A stretch of 64,000 bases of DNA, from NCBI GenBank assembly GCA_039707465.1, contig CM077653.1, forward strand, positions 2,231,001-2,295,000. Reading direction: 5' to 3'. Origin of the DNA: Rhabdophis nuchalis (taxonomy: Eukaryota > Chordata > Lepidosauria > Squamata > Natricidae). Under the pieces are notes generated by a model, which had not been told where the DNA came from, made no database searches, and saw nothing but the letters and a program-made list of their open reading frames with translations. Both the position numbers and the translations under genes were made by a program. Below are positions 44,773 to 55,175 of this stretch, piece by piece; within the stretch, counting starts at the first letter, position 1, and the number at the start of each line of letters is the position of its first letter.

Positions 44773-45202
44773 GTTGGCATTTTGGCATGGTCTGTTGGCA
44801 TTACTGGTGTAACAAACGTCTTCTTTGTGCACCAGGACCCACACAGAACGCTCCGACAGCACTAAGGCGCGTGATCCTACCCTAACTTTGACTTCATCCA
44901 GAAAACCCAAACCCTTTCTCTCTTTTTTCAACCTTTTCGGCCCAAAGATGAGCCAAGCGGGGCAATCTTAAAACGCGTGAGCGTTGAATCGACCGTATGA
45001 GCGCTTGGTACGCAGCAGGAATTCAGCCAAACTCGCCTTGCCTCTGCCGAACCTTAGCTAATTCCCAAATTGAAGATAAGATATGTATCTCGCCTTGCGT
45101 TCCGGACAGAAGGAGACATGCTGAATTAGCTGTGGGATGTGGGGAAGGCGTAAGCCGGGATCATGCTCCTCAGGACCAATTCTTTTTGCAGTCAGATCTT
45201 GG
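44773..45202. other. Single-copy sequence upstream of the PTS-like gene
   Basis: No repeat recognised; likely contains regulatory sequence of the gene at 45281. Confidence 0.4.
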
Positions 45203-45230
45203 TCACATGAGGGCTGGTGGGGTTATTTAA
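45203..45230 (+). promoter_or_regulatory. Putative PTS-like promoter: M-box and TATA-like element
   Basis: TCACATGA (45203-45210) is the complement of TCATGTGA, the core M-box bound by MITF/TFE factors. A TATA-like ttatttaa follows at 45223-45230, about 50 bp before the ATG. There is no CpG island. Function is inference from motifs. Confidence 0.4.
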
Positions 45231-45280
45231 CCAGCCCCTCGGGCAGAGTTTCTCCGATGAGCTGAGCTCCTGAAAGGAAC

Positions 45281-45345
45281 ATGGAGGACAAGATTATTTT
45301 CCTGTCCCGCACCACAACTTTTGCAGCTGCCCACAAACTGGACAG
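45281..45345 (+). CDS. PTS paralogue exon 1
   Basis: 65 nt, residues 1-21 ([20 protein letters not shown] then D) and two bases of S22; donor gtaag. It is the same length as PTS exon 1 (65 nt) although the residues before F14 are unlike. H18 is the first zinc ligand. Confidence 0.85.
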
Positions 45346-48300
45346 GTAAGGGTTGCCAAGACAGGGTGGGGAAGCGAATCTTGAGAAGATAGCACCTAGG
45401 ACACTTCTGGGATGGTTTCTCAGCCATCATCCAAACTGACCAACGCTGGAGTTGGGGGAAGAACCACAGCAGAGATGAAAGTCAAACCTGGTATCCAAGG
45501 GTAGGAATGTCCAACTATTTAGAACCTGGAAGAGTAGGGCTGGAAAGGACATTGGAGGTCTTCTACGCCAAACCCCTGCCTGTGGCAGGAGATCCTACTC
45601 CGCTTATATTTAAATACCTCCTTCACAAATATCAGAGAAGAGGTCCACTTCTAACATTCATTCCATAAACGCTAACAGGTTTAAGATCCCCCTTGCCTTT
45701 CTCCTCCAATTCATGTCAGGGCTACAGCACATCCACATGAAATCAAAGGTCTTCTGCTACCTTGCAGGCTGATTTAAATGTTCAATGGGTTGTGGCGTCT
45801 GCCAGTGTACGCCAACTCAGTTCATTTCAGTCCTTAAGTTGTGACTTAAGTCTTCAAAGGGATATGAGATACGTGGGTTCGGAGTAATGAAGTTAACCAA
45901 CCTAACAATCTGGTTTTGTAGTCAAGGCTGATGGGGATCTTGATAGTGTAGGTGGGTCCCATCATTTGGCTGGTGAGAGGGTGCTGTCAGTTGTTTTTCA
46001 CATCTGCTATTTACACTGTTTGTGATTCTGTTGTATTGTTGTTATTCTCTTTTTAAACTTTGTCAGCTGTCCGGAGTCTTGTAGTATCCTGTACGTGAGA
46101 TGGGAGCCCTTATACGTTCTAAAAATAATCCATTTTTCCCCCACCACCTACTTTGTGGACATGTTTAAGAGCTTCTATCATCAGCAGTTAGCTCCATGGA
46201 TAAAATTGGGGCAGAACATTAAACCAATGTGTGTTTGTTAGGATGTGGCTGACAATGTTATACAAGCCTAGATGTTGTGACTGGTTAAGGGTGGCTTCTG
46301 ACTTAGGTCGATATGCAAACCCCACCCAATAATGACTTAGCCAGTGAACGAGAAACAATCAAATCAGGACTGAATACGTTGATTGACACAGTCAATGAGT
46401 AAAGTCACGATGGATGAAGCTATGTCAACGATAGGGATAACTTCTCTCGGGTGGGGATCTCTAGCATTGAAGTTGACGACCTGTGGACTTCATCTCCCAG
46501 AATTCCCCAGCCAGAATGTATTATGGCAGGGGTGTCCAACCTTGGCCACTTTAAGGCTTGTGGACTTCTGTTCCCAGAATTCCCCAGCCAGCATGGCTGG
46601 CTGGGGAATTCTGGGAGTTGAAGTCCATGTCTTGACATCGTAGGCACCTTGATGGTTCTGGAGGACTAGAGTCATTATAAAATACCTCAGCAGGTATTCT
46701 ACAAAGAATACCTCTACAAAGTTGGCTGGAGAAGTCTGGGAGCTGAAGTCCTTCAGACTTAAAAGTTGCAAAGGTTGGGGACCCCTGCTCTAAACAGAGG
46801 TGCATTTGTCAAAGGTCGGTGTTTTAAGCAAGAAAATAGATGTGTTCACCGGTTCGTGCTTGCTAGAGTAAGGGCAGAGGAATTGGGACCAGCAATAAAA
46901 AGATATTAGCCTCTTGGGGGGGAGGAGAAGTAAGGAACGTTTGTCCAGTGAAGGAAAATGCAAGACAATCCCAACTAAGGTTTAACAGGGAGAGAGACCC
47001 ACCCTATTCAGAAGACAACTCCTCGGCAGAAGGAGGGCTTCAGGTGAGCAGGCTTGACCAGAATCTCTTCTAGATTAGAATCAGCTAGATATATAAAATA
47101 TTCCTCATACGGACACAGGTAGGTGGCGAGATCCAGTTTTGCAGTAATGGTTATCCAGCCAGTTGTGCTCACCTACAACAGAGAAGAACATAAATTATTT
47201 GCAGAGGAGGAGCATTCGGATTAAAATAAATGGAAATAAAAACTCGGTAGGGAGATCATCTGAACACAAACAAGCTAAGGGAAACTGGAGTTGATACAGG
47301 ACTTCACTTCGGAGAAGGTATCTCAGGTGACCTCCTCATCCCCTCCTCAATTCCAAATCTTTCTTTTTTTCCCCGTGTCAAACGTGCCCAGAGACCCCTG
47401 ACATCTGCAAGTAGCTCACTAGGTCAGGGTTTCTTCACCTGAGCAATTTTTAAGATGCATGGGCTTCAACTGGCCAGGGAATCCTGGGAGTTGTAGTCCA
47501 CACAAGTCGCTGAAGAAACCGCGGGTGAAATCTGATAGTCCACCTTCTTCTTGTCCACCTTGACCGTCAATGACATTTCCAGAAACTGATGGCCTTTGGT
47601 CCTTAAAGGTCTACTGGCTTGGCTTTGGTCTCAGCTGCCAAAATACCTTCTCTCTTTCCAAATGTCTATGGAGGATTCTCAGTCATCCTGGTTGTCCCAA
47701 AGGAGCTTTTCTCAAGAAGCAAATGGACTTCCTTGGTTTTTTTCTTTGAAGACGTTTCGCTTCTCATCCAAGAAGCTTCATCAGCTCTGAGAGGAGCTGG
47801 AAAGATTTTTTTTAAAAAAAATGCAAGGGACCAGCTGCCTGCTAGGAGTCTAAATCCTTCCATTCCCCTCCATCCAGTCAGAGGGGAAGAAGTTTCTTTT
47901 TAAAAGTTTTTTATTTCTCCATTTTCAAAACTTACAACCACATGTATACTATTACATAGCCAACATCATGTTGTATTGTTAAATGGTTACATCAATCTGT
48001 CTTGCCATCAGCTCCCAAAATCAATTATTGGCTCTCCATCCACCCTATTTGTATCTTATCCATTACTTTCTTCTCCCTCTTTCCTCGCCCTCCCTACCTC
48101 CTTTCTTCCCTCTGTCTCCTTCTCTTCTCTACTTCCCCTTCCTCTCTCCTTCTCCTCCCTCCCACTACCCCTCCTTCTTTCTCTCCTCCTCCTCCCTACG
48201 TCCTTTCTTCCATGGGTCATCCTTCCCTTCTCTATTTCCCTTTCCTCTCCTCCTCTCTCCTTTCCACTCCTTCTTTCTCTCCTCTTTCCCCCCTCTCCAC

Positions 48301-51300
48301 CCTCTCTCCTATCCCTCTCTTCTTCCCTTACCTCTCCCCTCTACTTCACACTCTCAAGCTGAAGAAGCTTCTTGGATGAGAAGAGAAACATCTTCAAAGA
48401 AAAACAAGGAAGTCCAGTTGTTACTTGAAAAAAAGCAACTTTTGGGACAACCATGGAGGACTGGGAATCTCCATACACTCCTTGGCTTCTCTCTTTCTAC
48501 TGAAACGTGGTCTGATCTCTCTTCCTCAGTTTGCTCTTCCTATTTATTTTATTTTATTTATTTTGGTTTGTCAAGCATGCATGAGAAAACAAGTATGAAT
48601 TTAACATATAAGCATCTAAGAATAAGCAGGCATACATACATACATGAGTTCAAATCAATGGGGGCAGTAGGGGAGGGACGGTAGGCACACTGGTGTGCTT
48701 ATGCACACACCCCTTTACCGACCTCTTCGGAATGGGGTGAGGTCAACAGTAGACAGTTTGAGGTGAAAGTTTTGGGGGTTTGAGGCTGTAACAATGAAGT
48801 CGGGTCAAACAATCCAGGCAATGACCCTGTTGAGTTTCTATCTATTGTTTGCCCGAGTATTATTATTTTTTTTATTTATTGAAAAAGTTTTTCACCAACA
48901 GTTTTCCCCCTTTCCCCCCCTTCCCCCAAAATTCCCTCCCATACCCTCCCCAACCTCCCCTTCCCCCCCCTCAACCCCCTGACGTCCGCTATATGCAACC
49001 CTAGTAATTCCAAACACAATATATGTTATTCATTCCCTTCATATTCTACCCCCTGCTGACTACCTTATTCATCTAATCTCCATCAGCTAAAAGCTACACA
49101 ATATTTTCTAGTCTGATACTTGTTTTGTATATAATCAATCCACTTTTTCCACTCCTGTGTATAAGTCTCTTGCATCTGGTCCTTTAAAAAAGCTGAAATT
49201 TTTGCTATTTCAGCAAATCCAGCCATCTTCTGCGTCCATTGGTCTATAGTAGGCAAAACATCTTTCTTCCAATGCTGGGCAACCAGCAGTCTAGCTGCTG
49301 TCACCATATACAAAATCAATTTTGTTTCCCCCAATGTAAAATCCCTAACTATACCCAATAAAAACAGTTGTGGCGTAAATTGTATTTCCCGAGTATTATT
49401 GAGGTTGAAGCTGAAGTAGTCTTGGTGGGACGTTGTAGCAGACAATGTTGTGTACTACGCTTAGTAGTAGGCGTATTTCTAGGTTGCACGGGTCCAAACT
49501 TTCAAGCCTGGTGCCATAAGGCAGCAAAGCTGGCTGGAGAAGTCTGGGAGCTGAAGTCCTCCAGACTTAAAGTTGCAAAGGTTGGAGACCCCTGCCATAA
49601 GGGATTCTGTTTACAAGCCATATTTCTCCTCCTCTCGTCTTTCAGCAAACACCTGAGCAAAGATGAAAACATGGACATCTTTGGGAAGTGCAATCACACC
49701 CACGGACACAACTATCAAGGTGCTGGGCCTGGTTGAGGACCGGGGCAGGTTGGCCTCTGGAGGGGGCATGAATCCCTGAACCCCTTTCCCTGGCGGGGAG
49801 GTGTGGGGTGGGAGCAGGGAGGGAGACAAGCAAGGCTTGGCAACGCGGCAACTCCTCTGTTAATCTCTTGCCGCCGCCTGCTTCTTCTGGCGTTGTGCTT
49901 CCACCTTGAGGTGCAGAAGCAGGGTTGCAGCTAATGACTGAGACGTCTTTTCTTTTCTCTTCCTCCTCGGCCATGCAGTGACGGTCACTATACGTGGAAA
50001 GGTGAGTAGCGGTTTGAGATTTCTCCATCCTTCGGGAGCACGAGGCTTAAGGGCAAGCAGCAGCTGGGCAAGACTCCATTCTCTCATTGATCGTCTTTTG
50101 GTTCAGCCCTTTTGGCCATCCTTCGCAGGGGTGAAATCTAATTCCCCTCCTCCACTGGTTCTGTGGGCGTGGCTTGGCGGGGAGGGGGGGAATCATGTGA
50201 CTGGGTGGGCGTGGCCAACTTTTTTCCCCACTTTCTGCTGTTTTAAAAACTTTTTAAAGCGTTTTTAAAATGCTTTAAAAAGCAGGGGGAAAAGGCTTTT
50301 GATGGGCCATGCGATCCTTGGCTTTGTTTTTTATTACCATTCATTCATTCATTCATTCATTTATCTATTTATTTATTTATTTATTTATATTTCTATCCCA
50401 CCCTATCTCCCCAAAATGGGACTCAGGGCGGCGCACAGGAATTACAGGTTTTTAATATGGGTTTTAGCACGGGTAAATAATTTAATATATTTTAATGTTG
50501 TATATTGTATTTATTGTGGTTTTTAAATAATGCCTGTGCGCCGCCCTGGGTCCTAACAAGGAGAAGGGCGGGGTATAAATTCGAATAAATAAAATAAAAT
50601 AAAATAAAAATCTAAAAATACAACAATACAAAATTCTACAAAAGTTAAAACTAAAATTAAATAATTTAGCCCGTGCTAAAAGAACAATTTAATTTAAAAC
50701 CCAACTCTTAAGAATAGCATCTTAGTTCAGTTCACAGAACCAAGGACAATCGTCCCTAATGGTTCAGCCGAACCGGGAGGATTTCACCCCTGATCCTTTG
50801 GCCGTCTCCGGTCAGAACTTCCACCGCTTAATTCGATTTCCCAGTCATAGCCTCTTAGCCACTTGATGCCTTTCCCCAACTATGCCGGGCACCGGGGAAA
50901 TTGGCATTACTCCCCACCACCACCAAGAACTGGCACTCGGTGGTAGGTGGCAGCAGCAGCAGCCTATGGAGGTTTTGCCATGCCCTCTTTTTCGGGTGCT
51001 CCTTAGGAAGGCATCCTCATCCTCACAGCAGAGGAAGGACGTCTGAAGGCCCTCAGGGTTCCCCTATTTTTTCCATTGAAAAAGCCAGCCAATGTGGGAG
51101 AAAGGAAGGGGTTTTTTCCCACATAAGTGAGGACTTTAAAGGCTCCAGCCGTGTTGGTCGGTGGAAGATGGAACCAAAGAAGAGGGAGTAAGGGAGAAGG
51201 CACACCGCCAGCTGCGTGGCCGAGGGGGGGCAGTCCCCGTGAGGGTCTCCGAGAGACGCTGCCCTTCCAGTTAGTTTTAGGGGGTTGTGCATTTCGGTTT

Positions 51301-52675
51301 CCCCATGGATCTTTTCCAGTCTATTAAAAGAATGTTTTTCCCCATGCAGATTGACCCCATCAGTGGCATGCTGATGAACGTTTGCAAGCTGCATGAATAC
51401 ATGGAGGTATGGTTAGACAGTCAGTCGGACAGTGAGGAGGGTTGGGGAGGAACCTGGGCCAGTCCTGGAGTCTGGACTGGTCGAGGACCATCTGTATTAA
51501 TATCCTGGGCCCTAGTTTCTTTATTTTTATCCCACCTGTAGTGTTTTTAACACCTAATGATGCCCCTCAACGTAGAAAATGTCCACTTTGGGCGGAAAAA
51601 AACGCCGGGGTTTTTAATGCTTTTGTCCTCAGATGGCCATCACCGAACCTCTCGATCACAAGAACCTGGACGAAGACGTGGATTATTTCGCCAATGTTAC
51701 CAGGTAGTAGCCGGGAAAAGATGGGAACGGTGGTGTGACTCCCCCTCTCCCCAAACCCTCTAAAGCAGGGGTCTCCAACCTTTGCAACTTTAAGTCTGAA
51801 GGACTTCGGCTCCCAGACTTCTCCAGCCAGCAAAGCTTATTATGTATACACCCACATAGCAAAGCTGGCTGGAGAAGTCTGGGAGCTGATGTCCTTCAGA
51901 CTTAAAGTTGCAAAGGTTAGAGACCCCTGCTCTAAAGTTAACCCAAAAAGTTTCCTTTACTAGGAGCGCCAGCAGCCCCAGGCAAAAAGTCGGCTAACAA
52001 GTCCCTCCGACTAGAAGATTAATAGTTGTCTCCACCTCTTCATCTCCGCTCCCTGCTTTTTATCCCCAGAGCTTGGTGGCTTTTCCGTCCCAAGGACCGG
52101 CCCATAGATTTCCACTGCTCTCCTCTCCTTTGCCTTCCGTGCATCTGTGCGTCAGGCACTGGATCCAGCTGTTCCTCCTCTTCCTCATCAGCCACCTCCA
52201 GACCTGGGGGCTGTCGACTCTCCATCTGAGGGCTGACGGACAGCCCAGGCTCCGCCTCTCTCTCTCTCTGCCAGCTCCATTCCCTCCCACCCCCAAGTGC
52301 TCTCAGGCCCTGACTCCCACTCCTCCTCCTCCTCCTCCTCTGATTCGGCTCTTGGAGGGGCCACAAGAAGCTGCAAGGCACTCACACGCCCACAGGGTGC
52401 CACCCTTGGGAATAGCGGACCTGATGCCTGTGGCCAAAGAGTAGCCAAAAGCAACAGGAGGGACATAAGAACAACTGAGAGTTAAAACCGCTTCTCAGGA
52501 ACAGCTCCTGAGCTCCCTTTTCTCTCCCATCCTTCTTCTGCCCTTCTTCAGCTCGACCGAGAACCTGGCCATGTACATCTGGAACAGCATGGAAAAAATC
52601 CTTCCCTCCGGGTGCCTCTACAAAGTGAAGATCTACGAATCGGACAAAAACTTTGTGGTTTTTAAGGGCAACTAA
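45281..52675 (+). CDS. 6-pyruvoyl-tetrahydropterin synthase paralogue, six exons
   Basis: Spliced CDS 45281-45345, 49646-49719, 49979-50001, 51350-51406, 51633-51703, 52552-52675 encodes 137 residues; all five introns are GT-AG with phases 2, 1, 0, 0, 2, identical to PTS at 57-62 kb. The ATG has A at -3 and G at +4 and follows an in-frame stop at 45263. The T-fold enzyme residues are all present: zinc ligands H18, H41, H43; nucleophile C37; D81-H82; E126. The active-site loop reads [11 protein letters not shown]-x3-HGH, two residues shorter than the C-x5-HGH of canonical PTS and equal in spacing to bacterial QueD. PTS enzymes convert 7,8-dihydroneopterin triphosphate to 6-pyruvoyl-tetrahydropterin in the cytosol. 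No lesion is visible, so it is probably active, though substrate or rate may differ. Confidence 0.87.
45525..45650 (-). mobile_element. CR1 LINE 3' end in intron 1
   Basis: 'ggaaaggacattggaggtc' and 'ccctgcctgtggcagg' at the reversed CR1 terminus. Confidence 0.7.
45651..46479. other. Intron 1, single-copy part
   Basis: No repeat recognised. Confidence 0.4.
46480..46795. mobile_element. Cluster of palindromic MITE copies in intron 1
   Basis: 46480-46515 and 46527-46630 carry the 'actcccagaattccccagcc' core (the second starts CAGGGGTGTCC); about 46715-46789 is a single-arm copy ending GGGGACCCCTG. Right-hand duplications are eroded. Confidence 0.7.
46796..47650. other. Intron 1, mostly single-copy
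   Basis: An eroded MITE relic at 47430-47520; otherwise unassigned. Confidence 0.4.
47651..48480. repeat. Fold-back element with an internal pyrimidine tract
   Basis: Left arm 47660-47785 ('ttgaagacgtttcgcttctc') and inverted right arm 48355-48475 ('ggatgagaagagaaac') enclose about 370 bp of (CCTT/CTCC)n at 47990-48350. Same family as 60.68-61.11 kb, which has a similar enclosed tract. Confidence 0.65.
48555..49510 (-). mobile_element. LINE fragment (unassigned clade) split by L1
   Basis: 48555-48864 and 49401-49510 are one element in reverse: 'caagcatgcatgagaaaac', 'tttaccgacctcttcgg', 'gaagctgaagtagtc'. On the minus strand it reads as an RT C-terminus with a [11 protein letters not shown] segment. 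Confidence 0.6.
48865..49387 (-). mobile_element. 5'-truncated L1 LINE with 13-bp target duplication
   Basis: Minus strand encodes an L1 ORF2 C-terminus ([53 protein letters not shown]), then a G-rich 3' UTR and a short A tail. cccgagtattatt is repeated exactly at 48852-48864 and 49388-49400, so the insertion is recent on the scale of its neighbours. Confidence 0.9.
49522..49594. mobile_element. Single-arm MITE with intact target duplication
   Basis: 73 bp: only one arm, from 'cagcaaagctggctgg' to GGAGACCCCTG, yet flanked by an exact 8-bp duplication ccataagg (49514-49521, 49595-49602). It ends 51 bp upstream of exon 2. Confidence 0.8.
49646..49719 (+). CDS. PTS paralogue exon 2
   Basis: 74 nt against 80 nt in PTS. 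Acceptor 'cgtctttcag', donor gtgctg (non-consensus at +3 to +5). Encodes S22-Q46 with nucleophile C37 and zinc ligands H41 and H43. Confidence 0.9.
49979..50001 (+). CDS. PTS paralogue exon 3 (23-nt microexon)
   Basis: Acceptor 'ggccatgcag', donor gtgag; encodes VTVTIRGK, matching VEVTVQGE of the minus-strand PTS, whose exon 3 is also 23 nt. Confidence 0.9.
50110..50780. repeat. Intron 3 repeats: dispersed element and L2 nested in L2
   Basis: 50145-50230 holds 'ggttctgtgggcgtggc' sequence. A minus-oriented L2-like 3' UTR (about 50375-50443 and 50606-50720) is split by a plus-oriented L2-like 3' UTR (about 50444-50605) with an (AAAAT)n tail. A (CATT/TTTA)n lies at 50338-50390. Confidence 0.7.
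50781..51349. other. Intron 3, single-copy part
   Basis: No repeat recognised. Confidence 0.4.
51350..51406 (+). CDS. PTS paralogue exon 4
   Basis: 57 nt, residues 55-73 ([19 protein letters not shown]); acceptor 'cccatgcag', donor gtatgg; the same size as PTS exon 4. Confidence 0.92.
51633..51703 (+). CDS. PTS paralogue exon 5
   Basis: 71 nt, residues 74-96 plus part of 97: [19 protein letters not shown], with catalytic D81-H82. Acceptor 'gtcctcag', donor gtagta. Confidence 0.92.
51766..51929. mobile_element. hAT-like palindromic MITE, CAGGGGTCTCC subfamily
   Basis: 164 bp with an enlarged centre; exact 8-bp duplication ctctaaag (51758-51765, 51930-51937). In intron 5. Confidence 0.9.
52060..52395 (-). 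repeat. Dispersed repeat with acidic frames, reversed
   Basis: Reverse complement of the family at 7.38-7.72 kb; minus-strand frame is Glu-rich ([17 protein letters not shown]). Confidence 0.5.
52552..52675 (+). CDS. PTS paralogue exon 6 (coding part)
   Basis: Acceptor 'gcccttcttcag'; residues 97-137: [18 protein letters not shown], then [10 protein letters not shown] with catalytic E126; stop TAA at 52673-52675. Confidence 0.92.
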
Positions 52676-53451
52676 CACCTCCCCTCCTCTCCTTGCGAAT
52701 GAAAGACGGGGAGCACAGGTGAGAATCCGGGAGGGTTTGTAAGCGTTCTTTGGGGTTCTTGATGCTGTCTGGTTTGTTTTCTTGCAGATGTTTCATTATC
52801 TCATTAGGGAGCATCATCAGTGCAGTGTGGGATTTGCTCTGTTTATATACAGTAATTATATACAGTATTTTTACCCCGCCAGTTTTGGTAGGTGTTCACT
52901 TTGGTAGTTCTTTGCATTTGTCTGGAGTTAATCCCCGCTTATCTAGCTATTGCTGGAGAGGATGTGACTTTGTTTCTTTCTCAGCTTTTGAATGGGGTGC
53001 AAATGTGCTTTATCTCTATGTGTCTATTAATCACGGCTGACGTCTTTTCTGTCTGACAGTCTGGCAACCCCAAGAAGACCCCCGTCAAGTTCAACTTAAC
53101 TGCTTCGAGGAACTCCAGTAGTCGCTTTTGCTAAGGCGCATCTGTACATGTATGTGTCATGCTCGATACCTAGGTGCAGAGCATTGGGACCTAGTAGGCT
53201 GCAAAGCATGGGGCGAGGCCAGGCGACATATCCCTCATCTTTGTAAGGTTCTGTAACGAATCTTCTTTAAGACACCCGTCCCATACATTTAATTGGACAG
53301 TCTTATAATGTCAGGATTATCAGCATGATAGCTTGATGGGCCAGAGTTTTTGCTGAGGGGGAATTGGATGAACAAAACTGAACACAAACCGTGTTAAGGG
53401 CAATGGCACCTATGAATTTCAAAGAAGCTGGGCAGTGAATCAATCAGTCAA

Positions 53452-53816
53452 TCAGAATAGAGCTGGAAGGGACCGTGGGGGTCTTCTAGACCGACCCCCT
53501 GCTCAAGCAGGAGACCCTATATCCTTTGAGACAAGTGGCTGTCCTATCTCTTCTTAAAAACCCTCCAATGATGAAGCACCCACAATTTCTGGAGGCAACT
53601 TCTGTTCCACTGGTTAATTGTCCTCACTGTTGGGAAGTTTCTCTTTAATCCCAGGCTGCTTCTCTCCTTGATTAGTTTCTATCCATTTTTTCTTCTCCTG
53701 CCCTCTGGTGCTTTGGAAAACAGATTGACTCCCTTTTCTTTATGGCAGGCCCTCAAATATTGCAATACGGCTATCATGTAGCCTCCTAGTCCTTCTTTTC
53801 TCTAGACTAGGCAGGG
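53452..53816 (-). mobile_element. CR1 LINE 3' end
   Basis: Reversed CR1: 'gagctggaagggacc', 'ccctgctcaagcagg', 'cttctgttccactgg', 'ggcaggccctcaaat'. Confidence 0.85.
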
Positions 53817-54124
53817 GACAAAGATGACACTACCGGGCTCAAGGCCAAAAGACCCCTCCCCAGGGTTTCTGCAGAGCCACTCCCATAATGCATTGTTTAG
53901 CCACACCGCGCTGCCTTATTATGCACGGAGAGACATGCTCACACTGACACACACACTGACACACACCATGTCCTGCCTTCCTTTCATGTTGATAACCGTT
54001 GTCCAACGCTCGGGGGCTGAGCAGCTCCTTCTTTGTTCCATGCCAATGAGGTTTTGTCCCATCTCAGCCTAAACGGAACGAGGTGAAGGGTTCCCCCACA
54101 TCCTCACCCTTGTAAAGCATACAC

Positions 54125-54130
54125 AATAAA
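54125..54130 (+). terminator. Candidate polyadenylation signal of the PTS paralogue
   Basis: AATAAA, the first on this strand after the stop codon, 1.45 kb downstream. Confidence 0.35.
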
Positions 54131-54224
54131 ATGATTTTACAAAGCAAATTGACGCTGATTGCTTATCCGGACATAAAAACAATGTCCCCATTGTCTCTCG
54201 GTTTGCAACGTGACTCATCTTCTC

Positions 54225-55175
54225 GTGCCAGATCCTCTTGGCGAGGGAAATGACTCTGCCAGCCCCACCAAAGCATCTTTGGGCAGAAGGACAAGCAGAG
54301 GTCATCGAAACTCTGGCCATTGGGGGCGAATCACTGGCCCCCGTGGAGAGGGCGCGCAATTTGGGTGTCCTCCTGGATTCCCGGCTGTCCATGGAGGACC
54401 ATGTGGCGGCCGTGGCCAGGGGGGCGTTTCATCAGGTACGCCTGATGCGCCAATTGCGCCCCTTACTGGACCGGGCTGCCCTTCGCACAGTCACTCAAGC
54501 TCTCGTGACGTCCCGGCTCGACTACTGTAATGCTCTCTACATGGGGCTTCCCTTGAGGTGCACTCGAAAGCTACAGCTAGTCCAAAACGCAGCCGCGCGG
54601 GTGATTATGGGAGCCACTAGATGCTCCCACATAACACCGATCCTGCGCGAGCTGCATTGGCTTCCTGTGGTTTTTCGAGTGCGCTTCAAGGTTTTGACAA
54701 CTATCTTTAAAGCGCTCCATGGCTCGGGGCCTAGTTATATGCGAGACCGCCTCCTGCCCCATACATCCCTTAGACCGATACGCTCCCACAGAGAGGGCCT
54801 TCTCAGGGTGCCGTCGGCCGGACAATGCCGACTGGCGACACCCAGGGGAAGAGCCTTCTCTGTGGCGGGCCCAGCCCTTTGGAATGACCTACCCCCTGAA
54901 TTACGTACCATCACCGACCTCCGCCTCTTCCGCCAATGTCTTAAGACATATTTGTTTCAACAAGCCGGCCTAGCCTAACCTCCCATGGGGACTTTTAGGT
55001 AGTTTTAAATTGGGTTTTTAAAATTTGGTTTTAGCGCAGGATAGGTTATTTAATAGTTTTTTAAATTATATTTATTGTATTTTGTATGTTTTTAAATTTT
55101 CCTGTGCGCCGCCCTGGGTCCTTCTTGGAGAAGGGCGGGATATAAATTTAAATAAATAAATAAATAAATAAAATA
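54225..55175 (+). mobile_element. L2-like LINE with intact C-terminal reverse-transcriptase frame
   Basis: A single open frame of 246 codons (54238-54978) covers the end of the reverse transcriptase: RNLGVLLDSRLSMEDHV, SRLDYCNALYMGLP, ITPILRELHWLPVVFRV, ALWNDLPPELRTI. The 3' UTR and (AAAT)n tail follow to 55175. No frameshift, so it is the youngest L2-like copy here. The endonuclease and most of RT are missing. Confidence 0.9.

Larger units (their letters stand above)
52676..54130 (+). other. Region 3' of the PTS paralogue, possible 3' UTR
   Basis: The first AATAAA is at 54125-54130. A strong donor ('gagcacag' before gtgaga, 52720) and an acceptor ('tctgtctgacag', 53060) would allow a spliced 3' UTR. 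Repeat sequence of the 15.58-kb family is at about 52750-52860 and a CR1 end at 53452-53816. Confidence 0.35.

Noticed and set aside
45281..52675. PTS paralogue as processed pseudogene
   Set aside because: Five introns in the same positions as PTS, intact frame and all catalytic residues.
54238..54978. L2-like reverse-transcriptase frame as a host gene
   Set aside because: RT C-terminal motifs, 3' UTR and tail show it is a LINE.
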